Shown: piece after piece, positions 1-10,119 of the stretch | Numbering within the stretch: position 1 is the stretch's first letter | Layout of the letters: each line of letters begins with the position of its first letter | Origin: Macrostomum hystrix | Lineage: Eukaryota > Platyhelminthes > Macrostomidae | Assembly (NCBI GenBank): GCA_950097015.1 | Contig: CATNEN010000001.1 | Coordinates: forward strand, 13,042,001 to 13,106,000 | Direction of reading: 5' to 3' | Length of the DNA stretch: 64,000 nt | The notes under the pieces: generated by a model | What the model was told of the DNA's origin: nothing | What the model saw: the letters and a program-made list of their open reading frames with translations, nothing else | Databases searched by the model: none | Translations under genes and position numbers: made by a program

Positions 1-870
1 TAGCAGTATTTATTTGAATTAAATGCATGAAAATGTATCGCGTCGATCCGAGATTTTGGAGCGATTGTGGTCAACTTTACGTGTGGACTAAGGCAGAGAG
101 ACTGCGACTTAGAGTTGACGAAGATTTACAGCGATTTATTTATTGACTCACGAGTTAAATAGCAATCAGTGCCAAGGTGTAAAAGTGAGAGAGAAAGGCA
201 TGCACGCGGTTGATGTACATTAGACACCCAGAGAAGTGAACGCATATGTACGATGCATTGCCACACACTACATACGTGCTTTAAGCCATTTGCATGAACA
301 AAATACATCTAATATGAACTTTTATTACTATTCGATTTTGGCAAATTGAAAATAATTCGTTTGCTCAAATATTTTTCTTGACTTTTTAGGGCATACGAAA
401 GTCATACGAGTTTAAACAAAGTTTTCTAGTTTTTTTTATTAATTTTCTTTCCCAGTTAACTCTGAGCTTTTCTTTAAGTATATTTTTCTTCGCAACAGCT
501 CTTTGTTGAAGCTAGTGGAAGACATGTATGCCAGATTCAAGCTTTGGAATTTCATTTGAGTGTTAATTTTCCAGGGATTGTTTAGATTGATGTTTGATTT
601 AAAGATTTCGAGAATAGTCTGGTTTAGTTTTTGTGTCGAATCTTTAGCCAGTAGGTTAGGTAGCTTTTAGTAATAGAGCGCGATGGTGGTGAGATGCCTA
701 ATTCTGCTTGCAGGACGCTGTTACTAGTGTGCCTTGGAAGGTTTAGAAGACATTTTTTATTTAAATTCGATGCTGTCAAGTTCCTTTAACTCAGTGAGGT
801 TCGGAAGAGGTCCCCAAATTTCACTTCTCTACAATTTCGCAGTCGCAACGAAACAACAAAAGACAAAGCG
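1..870. other. AT-rich region, no gene seen
   Basis: No reading frame here has recognisable domains, splice context or composition that sets it apart from chance. Short open frames on both strands are of the length expected in AT-rich DNA. Confidence 0.6.
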
Positions 871-872
871 AT

Positions 873-1067
873 GCAAATTTTACACCGCCTTCATCAGCGA
901 AAACACAGAGATCGGAGACGGAGACTAATGCAGCCCCAGCACCCTGCCTCGCCTGCAACGACATGGTGCATGAAGGCATCGAATGCGACGCATGCAATCG
1001 CTGGTGCCACCAGAGTAGTCATAGAAAATTTGACAGAGAGGGGGTTTTCAAATGGCGAAATGCATAG
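873..1067 (+). pseudogene. PHD-finger remnant, probably from a LINE ORF1
   Basis: An open frame of about 64 codons ends at a TAG at 1065. Residues about 31 to 52 read CLACNDMVHEGIECDACNRW followed by CH. This fits the first half of a PHD zinc finger: two CxxC pairs, a hydrophobic-E-CD-x-C core and W-C-H. The preceding 30 residues are Ser/Thr/Pro-rich with an acidic stretch, a layout known from the ORF1 proteins of CR1-like LINEs, where a PHD finger follows a low-complexity N-terminus. The finger lacks its last zinc ligands because the frame drifts and stops. No endonuclease or reverse transcriptase follows in the next kilobases, so this is probably a 5' scrap of a retrotransposon. A fragment of a host PHD gene is possible. 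Confidence 0.45.
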
Positions 1068-1079
1068 GAAGTACACAAT

Positions 1080-2670
1080 AGGAAAATTCCAGTCTAAAGG
1101 CAGGTGTAGCTTGAGAGAGCGAACAATTTCAATCTGAACATAACGTGCGGACTTGAAAATTTCTTTCTCTTTCTCTTTAACTCTTAATTTTGTAAGCGCT
1201 AAGTCTTAGAAAACTTCCGAGTTCATTCAATTGTCTTTTCAACAAGTCAATTAGATGCACGACAGCGTAAATTACCACAGGTACAAAATCTAAATCTTTC
1301 GCAGGTTACTGAAAATGAATCCAATTCATTAAGCACATTTGACAATACTATTAATTAGCTACTCGTCAGTAAACTGAGCAATACGATAAAATCTCTCTCG
1401 AAACTTGACAAGAATAAATTTTCAACATGCTTGTACCAAGACAAGGTGCAAGTACGGCGGGGCTTTGGTTCTTGATATAAAGACAGGCGATTCGAAGCAG
1501 TAAGATTCAAAAGGTTCTCTCAACATAACACGGAATTCAATCGACGAAGTAAAAAATGTCTCGCTCTCAGTTCGACAGACGCTAATAACTGCTCCAGAAA
1601 TTAATTGCTTAAGGTAAGGCTTTTTGACACATACTCAATTTGCATTTGGCATCCATCTATGAGTAGTATAAATCTTGTTTAATACCTTTCAGCTGCAAAT
1701 AACAACGCATTTGCTCACCACAACCTACATCGAATGCAACACCTCAAAGGTCTAATAAGAGAACAGCAACAACAGCAAACGAGGAAAGCCTAGGCATGCG
1801 ACTCCTGATCATCCTACCTAATGACTCAATGCAGCCACAAATGCTGGAGATGATTCACGAAAATTAAAAAATCAGAATTGTAGAGCTGGACGCTACCATC
1901 CACAAGATCAATGTTGAAGCACGAAACAAGGAAGCGATCTCTATCGCGTTTCGGAACCTAACGAAATGAAATACAATTTGACTATCAGAAATACAAAAAA
2001 ACTATCACTATTTTTAGAACTAAAATTTTAGTATGCTATATCTAACAATGTTACTTGTAAATATTTCTTTTATAACCAATACAGTAATATACTATTATAA
2101 AAACAAAACAAATAATGTTTTTCATTAATCAGTAACAAATGCATATATTCCTTTGTACAAATTTTGTATACTTTGGCAAAAATACAAGGTAGCTATTATT
2201 AAAACAATAAAAACCAATTGCAAAAACCACGGCATAAAGCAAATAGAAAATCGAAACAAAATGAAAAAATACACACTTTTTAATGACACAATTTTTTAAA
2301 CAAAATTCTAATGCTAAATGAAATGCAGTATTTATACTATATGCATATGAGAAACTAAAAAAAAATAAAAATAAATGCTAAATAAAGCTTTTTGTGAATC
2401 TACGTATAAAACTATACTTCTTTTTGTGTTCTTTCTTTCATATGTAAAGTGTAACATTTTACAATAATAACCCATATGATTAATCATTTTGATTAAACCT
2501 AAATAATACTTACAAATCTATGATATGATACCAAAGTAGTAGACATTTCAATTCAACCAGCCAATACCAAAAATTGAACAAACTGGTAAACATCTTAAAA
2601 TGCTAAATCTAACCTAAAAAAACTTGCGTTGATAAATCTAGCAAGAAACGCAACATCTTTTTATGCTTTA
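1080..2670. other. AT-rich intergenic sequence
   Basis: Strongly AT-rich with poly-A runs and many stops in all frames. No coding region, RNA gene or terminal repeat was recognised. Confidence 0.55.
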
Positions 2671-2682
2671 TATTGCTTTATA

Positions 2683-2795
2683 GGCCCGAACAGGCGTGAA
2701 GCACATCAGAGACCTGGCACTGAAGCGCGCGATTTGACGCTCCCCTCTTAGCCACTTTTCGTGGTCGGCGTGGGGCGTAACTGTTATTATTATTC
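2683..2795 (+). repeat. 3' end of a SINE or LINE with TTA-type tail
   Basis: A short GC-rich island stands out in AT-rich DNA. It contains a potential stem (CGCTCCCC pairing with GGGGCG around a short loop region) and ends in a GTTATTATTATT microsatellite. A GC-rich stem-bearing segment directly followed by a simple tri-nucleotide tail is how 3' ends of many non-LTR retrotransposons and their SINEs look. No coding part is attached, so the family cannot be assigned. Confidence 0.4.
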
Positions 2796-3035
2796 AACCA
2801 ATAGAATTGCATCAGATCAGATATATCCTACTGACAATGTGGCATTCAAAATATGCTAGACCTACTAGCTAAAGCTTAAACAGAAAATACAAAGTCACTT
2901 GATTCTTCTAAAACTGACAGTTCTGTCGGCATGGCTCGTTGAACAGGAGTTGAAGCGAACACAGCATGATGAGTAGAACTCCTGAAGAAAAGAAATAATC
3001 ATTTTCAAAAACAAAGATTTTAGTACTTTTTTATT

Positions 3036-3290
3036 TTAAAGACTTGAAGCATTATCACGAATCACTTGCCTGTCTTCCTTCGTTTTAAAATAATAAAACA
3101 AGCTGGAAAAAACTAGCATACCAACTAGAAGACATACAACGATGCTGGGTATAACGAGGCAAATTACCTTAACATTGAAAATAGATTCGTGCACTAATGC
3201 TAGCGATTGATCAACATCTTTCATTCCGAGGCACAGCTCTTCATTCTGTGATTTTAAAAACTTCATGACTTTATCAATTTGTGAGCTCAT
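3036..3290 (-). CDS. Small single-pass membrane protein, hypothetical
   Basis: An 84-residue open frame from an ATG. Residues about 1 to 35 are polar and heptad-like (coiled-coil character). Residues about 42 to 68 form one strongly hydrophobic segment (VKVICLVIPSIVVCLLVGML and on), followed by a short basic/acidic tail (YYFKTKEDRQ). This layout suits a small type II or tail-anchored membrane protein. It is not a family I recognise and there is no obvious partner gene. The region around it is AT-rich and non-coding, so chance cannot be excluded. The ordered soluble-TM-charged layout is the only evidence for a real gene. Confidence 0.3.
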   Translation of the reverse strand: MSSQIDKVMKFLKSQNEELCLGMKDVDQSLALVHESIFNVKVICLVIPSIVVCLLVGMLVFSSLFYYFKTKEDRQVIRDNASSL

Positions 3291-3299
3291 TTTTTAGAA

Positions 3300-4050
3300 G
3301 TCGGTGTAAACACATGAAAATAACAAAATTCTGATAAAAAATATTACCATACTATATTCCTCTGTCAATCTACCAAATGATTTTTCTATCGACACAATCA
3401 CTAAGTTTTATAATATAGCGGATTAAATAATACAAATTAAAACAAAAAATCTGTTCATTAATTTATTCGCTATAAAGCCTCTAGTACATAGGAAAAATTA
3501 TTAAATTGTTTGTAAAAGCAAACCTCTTAGACCATGATTAACTATATTTTAATATATCGAATACATCCAAACAAATTTCATTACTTAGTTTGCTAGATTT
3601 CTTAACCAATGTGTCAATGTTTTTGTTAGACTTATAGTTACTTTAGACGAAGTAAATGAAGAGAATTAATTTGTTAACGAAATCAGCATGCTGAACGAAA
3701 TCAGCATGCTAGTTTTAATTGGCACGTTGAGTTGAGTTCAATAGGTTAGTGATTCAAGACTTCTTTAATTACTTCATGTAATGATTATTGCTTTCAGTTT
3801 GTTAGGGTTGCATGCATGTTATTAGCATAGTCATTGTTTTTCCAATGCATGCTGAATCTAATTTAACTATAATCAGCAGGTGCAGTTTTCAAACCCGACA
3901 AAAATTTCTATAAAAGACGAAAAAATTATTACCCTAAAAAGCACCAGCTAGCTTTACTTAGGAAATAATGTGACGATAAATTGATGAAGGCAGTAAGTCC
4001 GTAGCGGCGGCAGTTAAAGTTCACTCCCAGTCTTAGAGTCAGTTCCAAAT
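3300..4050. other. AT-rich spacer
   Basis: No gene seen. It has a 14-bp direct repeat (GAAATCAGCATGCT) in tandem near 3680-3710. The right edge may be internal sequence of the LTR element that begins at 4052, but nothing coding is preserved. Confidence 0.5.
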
Positions 4051-4051
4051 A

Positions 4052-4575
4052 TGTGGTGTAGCGGTAGCACTTTATTCTCGTTATACACTGGGATACACGA
4101 CAAGCAGAGAGTAAGAAAAAGTAAAGGTGCAGGAGCTCAACGATGGCAATGGTAATAACGAATGGTACGGCACGGCGAGGCAAAGAACGGAAATAGTACG
4201 GAACGCGAAGCTAGGGCCGACAAGAGAGAGAAGAAGCCGCGGTGGTGCGCAAGCGGGCCCAAAGCCCTTAGTTAAATAAACTTAATAGACTGCAGAACAG
4301 GGCGATCGATAAATCTAGAAACTGGCCCCAGCCAATGAGTGTGTAAGTACACCGGTCTGGGCAGACGACAATTAGACACTAGCAAAAACAAGCTGGGGGC
4401 AGCGCGATGTGCACCAACGCCTACTAACAGTAACACTCTAAGAATTACAGCTTAACCATACGAAACTGAAAAATGAATGCTAGCCTAACGACATCAGTAA
4501 AACGGCCCTAGTTAGTACACACGTAAATTAGCTATGTAAATTAACACGCAAATTAAATTCCTAGGGGCGCTTACA
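4052..4575 (-). repeat. Candidate long terminal repeat, minus orientation
   Basis: The segment begins TGTGGTGTAG and ends GGCGCTTACA on the plus strand, so it has TG...CA ends. Read on the minus strand it starts TGTAAGCGCCCC, carries an AATAAA signal near 4072, ends CTACACCACA, and is followed after three bases by TTGGAACTGACTC, which could be a primer-binding site. No matching second LTR, no flanking duplication and no coding interior were found, so it would be a lone or truncated LTR. Confidence 0.3.
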
Positions 4576-4838
4576 ACAAGTGACAACGTCACAATAGAAT
4601 TAAGGCTTTTAAATTATTCGCTACTCTTTCAGCATCAGTTTCGTGAATCTAGCAATGTCTGGTATAAAGCGCGAGTTTGTTTTTCGCTCCAATTCATCCA
4701 AGCCGATAATCTATATCGGTGGAGACTCGACGTCGAACAACACCAACTGTCAGTTTCGTTCGGTCGCTTGCAAACCTAACTCTGCGACGCAGAGGTGGGC
4801 AGAGGTGGCAACCGATAATAATACAAACAGCTGCACCC

Positions 4839-5527
4839 ATGTATCTCTTGCGAGGTATTTTTGATCGTCCTGAATTCGATCCTCCTACAGCACAAGAGAC
4901 AGAATCCCTGTTGCAAACACTCATGCCGCGTGCTCAATGTCTCGTCTGTCAAAAGACATTCGGTGGACAGGCCGAGCTCCACGCGCACTTCCATGGTGAA
5001 TGCTTCTCACCAGAGCAACTCCTCGCGGATCCTCTTCAGACAATCATCGAGAACCCGCTGGAGGGATGGAGCATCGTAGCGCGTGAGTCAGCCCACCAAG
5101 GCCGTGTAACCTTTATCGAGTTCAGTCCAATACAGCAGCAAGAATTAGAGGATGAAAACATAAATATTTTACCGAGTGACTACCTTGCACAGTTGAGACT
5201 TCCAATTTACAATCTTTTGGCAAAGATCGGTTCGCCAAACTTGCTTGTCCGGACATGCATTCACCTAAAGGTTAAATTATCCAGACCAAAGTCAGTGGAG
5301 GAGCAAAGTCAAGACGAAGTCATTTCAGTCTATTTAAACACAAATATGGCTACTATATCGTTTGATGAGACTGTCCCCAACTCTGACTTGTTACTATCAC
5401 CGGAAGCCTTCAACGATTGGTTTTCCCGAATTCTGTCTCAGCTAACGACAAAGATAGACAATTTCCAATCCCGTGGAAGTAATTGGCAGTATCGTAGCAT
5501 TGAGCAACTCGATTTGATGGGTGGGTA
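4839..5527 (+). pseudogene. Maverick/Polinton-associated zinc-finger protein, N-terminal part
   Basis: An uninterrupted frame of about 229 codons from the ATG at 4839; the frame is open about 40 codons further upstream without a better start. Residues about 29 to 50 form a C2H2-like finger (CLVCQKTFGGQAELHAHF then H and C). The C-terminal third has the pattern LVRTCIHLKVKL ... FQSRGSNWQYRSIEQLDLM. From memory of family patterns, a block with F-x-x-x-GSxW-x-x-x-I-x-x-L-x-L lies upstream of, or fused to, the protein-primed DNA polymerase B of animal Mavericks/Polintons and adintovirus-like elements. The frame ends where that conserved block would continue, exactly at the border of a GC-rich foreign-looking stretch, so the gene is probably cut by an insertion. 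The polymerase itself is not in the window. Assignment rests on the pattern only. Confidence 0.45.
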
Positions 5528-5529
5528 AA

Positions 5530-8165
5530 GCAGCTCTCGGCTTTACCCGTTTTTAATGTCAGAGCGCGCGGCCCTCCTCTCTCTCTGCCCTCTCTCCGCC
5601 GCCTACCGCCCACCCCCTTTTGCGTGTTCATCTATGCTCGTACATTTCCGAGACTGCACATTTGAAGTCCCGGGGCTGCGCCCCAATATATGTCGCCCCG
5701 TGTTGAGAAGCGAGGATCGCTGTCGCTGTCTCAAAAAAAATTTTTTATTTCAGTTTTATCTGCTGCTTTAATTCAAATAAACTCGCGCTAACAGTCACAT
5801 CGCTCATGGGCTGCTTCTCGCCTGTGGGCGCTCTTTCGCCAACTGCCTTGTATTTGCTCCATTGATGTGGAGTGTGCTGCGGGAATCGAGTGGGAATGTG
5901 AGCCAGCAGAATTTTTCATTTTTAGGCAATAATAATCGCGACCCACATAGCAGCTGGCCGCAAAACAAGATCATTAATCTTAGCGCCGGGTTTGGGGCGG
6001 CGGTGAATTGAGTAGCCACCGAATCCCCTCTCCCTGGATCTGTCTAGACCCTTGTAGGAATGACTGATCGCGGGCCATAACTCTACTGTATGAGCTAGTC
6101 TAGGTCATAATTCTCCTCCAAACCGCGATCAGATATTGGGAATCACTCGGGCATTATGAGTGATCATTAATTCTTCATGTCCCCACTTCTTTACAGTATT
6201 CGAGCCCAGCTCGACTTTATGACCCTCCTCCTTCTAGATACATGTAAATGTCACTGTAGGCAGGTCGGCGCCGGCGCTTCCCATTGTCCTGGCGGAGTAA
6301 CAATTGCTGGCCGACTGCCGACGGCTGTTCACGCAGAACACCTGTCGTTTCCCGCCGCCGGTTCATTGGGTGATCGGCCTATCGCCGCCCCGATCCCTCG
6401 TTGACAGGCTGGCGAATGTGGGTTATTTTGATGGATGTCGAGGTTGGCGTGCTGCAGGACTATTTAAGCAAGCGCGCTGCGCTGCTCCCTCTAGGACCTT
6501 CTTCTCCGCCTTTTACTCCCCCCTCCTACGGCCGGACCTACCTTTGCCGGGCCGGACTCCCACCGGACCCAGGACTTCTATTCCGGACCCAATTCCCCCA
6601 CACAGGGCTTAGACCATAGAGCCATAAGCTCAGCCAAGCACTCACAGGCCCATTGCCTGCTCCTAATCCCCTAGCAGCGCAAGCCACCTCTTTAGGTGAG
6701 CCCTCAAATTGAGCCTCGGAGCTCCACTAGTGTGTTGGCCCCTGCCAGCTCATATTTAGCTTTCCCCTCCTCTGCCTTTGCTAACTTTGCCTACCCCTCC
6801 CTCGAGAACTACAGGCCTGCGGCACGCGATCGGCACCCAGATAAGTAACCCGCGTAGCGGCTTCTGTTTGTTACTCCAAAGGGACTATTCTTTTAGCTAG
6901 GCTGCACTTTAGTGGGAAAGGGCATTGGGACTTTTGGGCTTAAAATAAAAGTTCATCATTAGCCAATCAAATCACTTTAGGCCAATTTAAAGTACAATTT
7001 AAATCCTTTCATTCTGTGTCCGCCTCGATGTTTATTTTATCTCGTAGACAGCCCTCCGAGATGAGTGGCTAATCACCTAGGGGGTGGGCTCTGGTGATGC
7101 CGAGCTGAAGGCTGCGGCAGGATGGCAGCTGTGCGCGCGCATGAGAGTAATAAGAAGCTAGGGATTTGCAAGCAGATGCGGAGGCAGCATGTGCATTTCT
7201 TCCCAGGGGTTGGGGGAATCCTTGGCCGGCTTTCCTTCTCCCGATTGGGCGGGCTCAAGGTGTACCTGTTGAACTCCCTTTCCAATGGAGTTTTCCCCTT
7301 TCCCCCCTCTCGCAACTGCGGCCACGGGAGCGAGAGTGATGATCTATTAATCTTTCGCTTGCATAATCACTCAGCCAGTGTTTTGCTTAATCTCTCCAGC
7401 CTCTGATCTCCTCAACTCACACAGATTCGGTTTGTTAGTTACTTAATGTGTAGGCTGCAGTCTAATGTATAGAATGTGTCTGATTTTTCATGAGTAGGAT
7501 TCTGGCTATGGATTCTCATTCAAGTTCTTAGTACCACCTTTCTAGACCCCTGTAGCGCGAATTCAGGAATCCATTTTTGAGGCGTGTCTCGATCCATTTT
7601 GGGGCTCTCACCCCAGTGTAAAACGGAAGTTGCAGAATGCCCTATTTTTCGGCTTGTCTAGATCTGCGTGATAAAGTTTGAGCTGTGTACTCCGGGGACC
7701 CAAGTTCCCAAATGTCTGCGGTGGCGACGTAGGCGCATTGGGTGGTGGCGCTACCCTAGATCATCTATCCGCTTTGCCGATAGCCTTTCCGCAGTTCTGT
7801 GACGAGAGCCTAGGCCGATTCGACCACCGCTACCAAGGTTAGGAGTCAGTTGCGCACATACTACTGACGACAGTAGGCTGTCTAGCCCTGTCCTGTCCGA
7901 TTCCGGATAGTCCGATGCCCCTCTTCTTAGACCTTTAGCCGGTTTCGTGCATTGCTCGGGGTAGGCACGGCAGCCATGCCTGTGGCCTATGGGACGAGTG
8001 GAACTGGCCAGCCTGAGGCCGATAGGACCACTCCCTGCATCTACTGAACCTCCTCATCTCTCCCTTCATCTCCTCCCTCTCTCTCCGCGACATCTCGCGA
8101 GTTGCTAGGCGGATGTTTAATTGACTATGTCGCCCGCCTCTAGTAATCACCTCTCATGAAGGCAG
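5530..8165. other. GC-richer block splitting Polinton pieces, no gene identified
   Basis: About 2.6 kb with higher GC content and long pyrimidine-rich stretches (for example 5570-5630 and 6470-6560). Open frames up to 102 codons exist on both strands, but they are low complexity (Pro, Arg, Ser, Leu) and overlap each other, as expected of GC-rich non-coding DNA. The block begins where the frame at 4839-5527 stops and ends where the minus-strand frame at 8167-8370 stops, which suggests an insertion into an older element. I did not find terminal repeats. Confidence 0.45.
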
Positions 8166-8166
8166 G

Positions 8167-8370
8167 TCAGTGGTTGCAAAACTCCCGAACCATGTCAGGA
8201 TAATCTTCTCCATGACTAACCATTTCACCATGACAAAGCAACTCTACAAGAGCTACTTCATAGAAACCAGATGACAAGTTGAGAGGTTCAGCTAATCTGA
8301 CTCGAAAATGATTAGGCGAATTTTCTGGATAACTAGTATCATTCGAAGGTAATGTTACATAAAAACTCAT
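8167..8370 (-). pseudogene. Polinton capsid-region protein, N-terminal fragment
   Basis: The frame runs from an ATG at 8370 (a further ATG lies 7 codons upstream) to a stop at 8167, about 67 residues. It opens MSFYVTLPSN and continues with NHFRVRLAEPLNLSSGFYEV and ALVEL. This opening (FYVTLPSN, then a short variable part, then F-x-x-x-L-x-P-L-x-L-x-G-x-x-x-V-A-L) is one I associate with a structural-region ORF of animal Mavericks/Polintons, adjacent to the packaging ATPase gene. Here it directly follows the ATPase fragment on the same strand with a 20-base gap, matching that arrangement. The usual protein is several times longer; this copy ends abruptly at the GC-rich block and is therefore truncated. 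Confidence 0.45.
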
Positions 8371-8411
8371 TTGAAGCTTTCTACAAAACATTTCCGATGG
8401 CTAAGTTAACA

Positions 8412-8756
8412 TTAAAAATTGCTTATAGCATCTGCATCGGATGCTCGCATATATACGATATGACGATCACCAGGGAAAATTCCACTTCTTAGCCGTAAAA
8501 AATCTGGTGTCTTTTGTCGCAGATCAATGAATAAATACGAATATGGTTTATTATTCGTTGCTTCCTCGTACGCTTTTACTAAATACCTGCTATCTCGGGG
8601 GAACATTTGTCGCCCAAGATGTTCAACACTTGCTCGATCGCGCACACTTCTAGTAAGGCAAATATGACTGGCAGATAAACTTCTTGCGCGTGCTTCTGGG
8701 TCAGAACGATTAAACGGTCCGCAGAATGATGCTGTTGTCCATAACCTTCTTCTCAC
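8412..8756 (-). pseudogene. FtsK/HerA-type packaging ATPase of a Polinton, C-terminal fragment
   Basis: The 114-residue frame ends in a region with LGRQMFPRDSRYLVKAYEEA, then YSYLFIDLRQKTPDFLRLRS and GIF. In the A32-like packaging ATPases of Mavericks/Polintons and adintovirus-like elements the C-terminus has the same order: arginine-Ser-Leu-x-x-x-H-x-x-L, then LxRQMxP, a xxAYxxAT block, then Y-x-Y-L-x-I-D-L and a TPDxxRLR motif. The Walker A and Walker B regions that should precede this are missing, so it cannot be a working motor. Upstream the frame runs into sequence unrelated to the ATPase (8756-9012), pointing to an internal deletion. Neighbours on the same strand and the small plus-strand ORFs beyond 9090 fit the same element. 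Confidence 0.55.
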
Positions 8757-9012
8757 TCTCAGCCAGCTCGGATTGACTTTCAGCTTTCAGCGTGAAGACC
8801 TGTTCGTCCATTACGATGCTTTTCGAATTCTCGGATTGGTTCATTGTAGCAGACGTCAAGGCTGGAAGTAAAGTATAGGAAAATGAAAATGGAATCTTTG
8901 CCTTTTCAGGTGCAGGTGTTGGCGGGGACGCGCTATCTTCACAGTCCATATTTTCTAAGTCTACGAACACTAGTTTTTCTAGCTTACGAGCTTCTTGTCT
9001 GGGAGATTTCAT
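8710..9012 (-). pseudogene. Acidic low-complexity ORF fused to the ATPase fragment
   Basis: One hundred residues from an ATG at 9012, rich in Glu, Ser, Pro and Lys, with no recognised domain. It overlaps the ATPase-tail frame by 47 bases in another frame, so the two may be a single former reading frame broken by a shift after an internal deletion. It may be the N-terminus of a different Polinton gene, but I cannot name it. Confidence 0.3.
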
Positions 9013-9089
9013 ACCTACGTTCTTAAGCCTTGAACACGAAATAATTTCTAAATATTATTTAGAAGAGTCAGACTCACAAGACTGGATGA

Positions 9090-9646
9090 TTGGATACGCC
9101 GATAGATGCGCTTGGGAAAGATATGATGTCAACAAGAACAGAAATGGATACACTCGATAAAAGTATAGAAAAACATCCAACTCCAACGGCACAACTAAAA
9201 CGATCAGCTTTGGAAAGTAAACTTCTAAAATCTCGAAACGTATATAAAACTGGTCAGAGCAAACCTGTTGTTCGAAACAGTCCTGAAAACGGTTTGAGTC
9301 TGACGAAACAAGGCAAATACCAAAAGTTCTCCGCTCACGATTTGATCTCCTCTCAAAGAGTCTATTCTCCGGTGAGTTGGATTCAGAATTGAGTCCAATG
9401 CTCGCTGAACTAAGTGATAAAGAGGTTGAAGATCTAATGGAGTATGTTGTTAGAGACAAGCCACTAAAGCGACATAGAATTCAACCTCCTAGTGGATTGA
9501 AAACATTTCTTGAATATTTGAAGAAACGGAAAATTGCTCCGAATCAGGTTGGCCAGCATATTCAAAAAGAGTTACAACCAAACATAGAAATTGATTCTAC
9601 TATTCAAGATTTAAGCCTCCTTGAACGATATCAGACACTTGAATAG
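9090..9646 (+). pseudogene. Small Polinton-type ORF in two frames
   Basis: Two plus-strand frames (9090-9392 and 9377-9646) overlap by 16 bases and read as one protein with a frameshift near 9380. The first half is Lys/Ser/Thr-rich. The second holds a short acidic helix (LSDKEVEDLMEYVVRDK) followed by a conserved-looking block: basic KRHRIQPPSGLKTFLEYLKK then K-x-A-P-N-Q-V-G. The order leucine-rich helix, basic run, P-P-x-G-L-x-x-F-x-x-x-L, then x-P-x-x-x-G resembles a small uncharacterised ORF I associate with animal Mavericks/Polintons. The gene is divergent to the ATPase fragment, starting about 80 bases from it. Function unknown. Confidence 0.35.
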
Positions 9647-9722
9647 AATATATATACATATATAAGCGAAACCATTTGACGAAATTTTGGAATTGTGAAA
9701 CGATCTTTTCTTTGTCATCAAA

Positions 9723-9824
9723 ATGGAGCCTACCTGGAAAACTTTTTTAGATATTTTTAAAGTTCTTGTTGTCGTGCATTTATTAAAACCTGCCGCAAGT
9801 ACGATTCAGCCGATGCTGATTTAA
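9723..9824 (+). CDS. Possible 33-residue hydrophobic peptide
   Basis: A short ATG-started frame with a basic-aromatic start and a central hydrophobic stretch (FLDIFKVLVVVHLL) that could span a membrane. It lies between two frames attributed to the Polinton remnant and on the same strand. It is too short to be sure it is a gene. Confidence 0.2.
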   Translation: MEPTWKTFLDIFKVLVVVHLLKPAASTIQPMLI

Positions 9825-9827
9825 TAA

Positions 9828-10115
9828 TTGAAACGAGCATCACCTGCTGTATTTCAACGTGTAACGAAATTGAAGATATCGAGATTAGGGATGCAGAGTA
9901 AGGATATTATGCATAATGAAGTTTCCGAGTTTCTCACAGATGCATTTTTCAACTTGGAAAATGCTACCTCCTTCAGTGGTAATAAGCCTGAACTAGTGCG
10001 TGCTGTATTGAAAAAATTTCCACGGAAAAGTCGAAAAGAAGCTATTCAGGATGTTACAAACTGCAATCAACAAAAGAGCATCATCTTTTTCGAAAGGCTC
10101 GCCGAAGATTTTTAA
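9828..10115 (+). pseudogene. Unknown basic ORF in the Polinton remnant
   Basis: A 95-codon open frame without an ATG at its head (it opens with TTG; first ATG is about 22 codons in). It is rich in Lys, Arg and Phe and has no recognised domain. It follows the preceding small ORFs on the same strand with close spacing, which is the reason for assigning it to the same decayed element. It could be the C-terminal half of a gene whose 5' part is lost. Confidence 0.25.
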
Positions 10116-10119
10116 CTCC

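Noticed and set aside
5556-6619. Open frames of 60-102 codons in the GC-rich block
   Set aside because: They overlap on both strands, are Pro/Ser/Arg low complexity and lack domains, as expected of GC-rich non-coding DNA.
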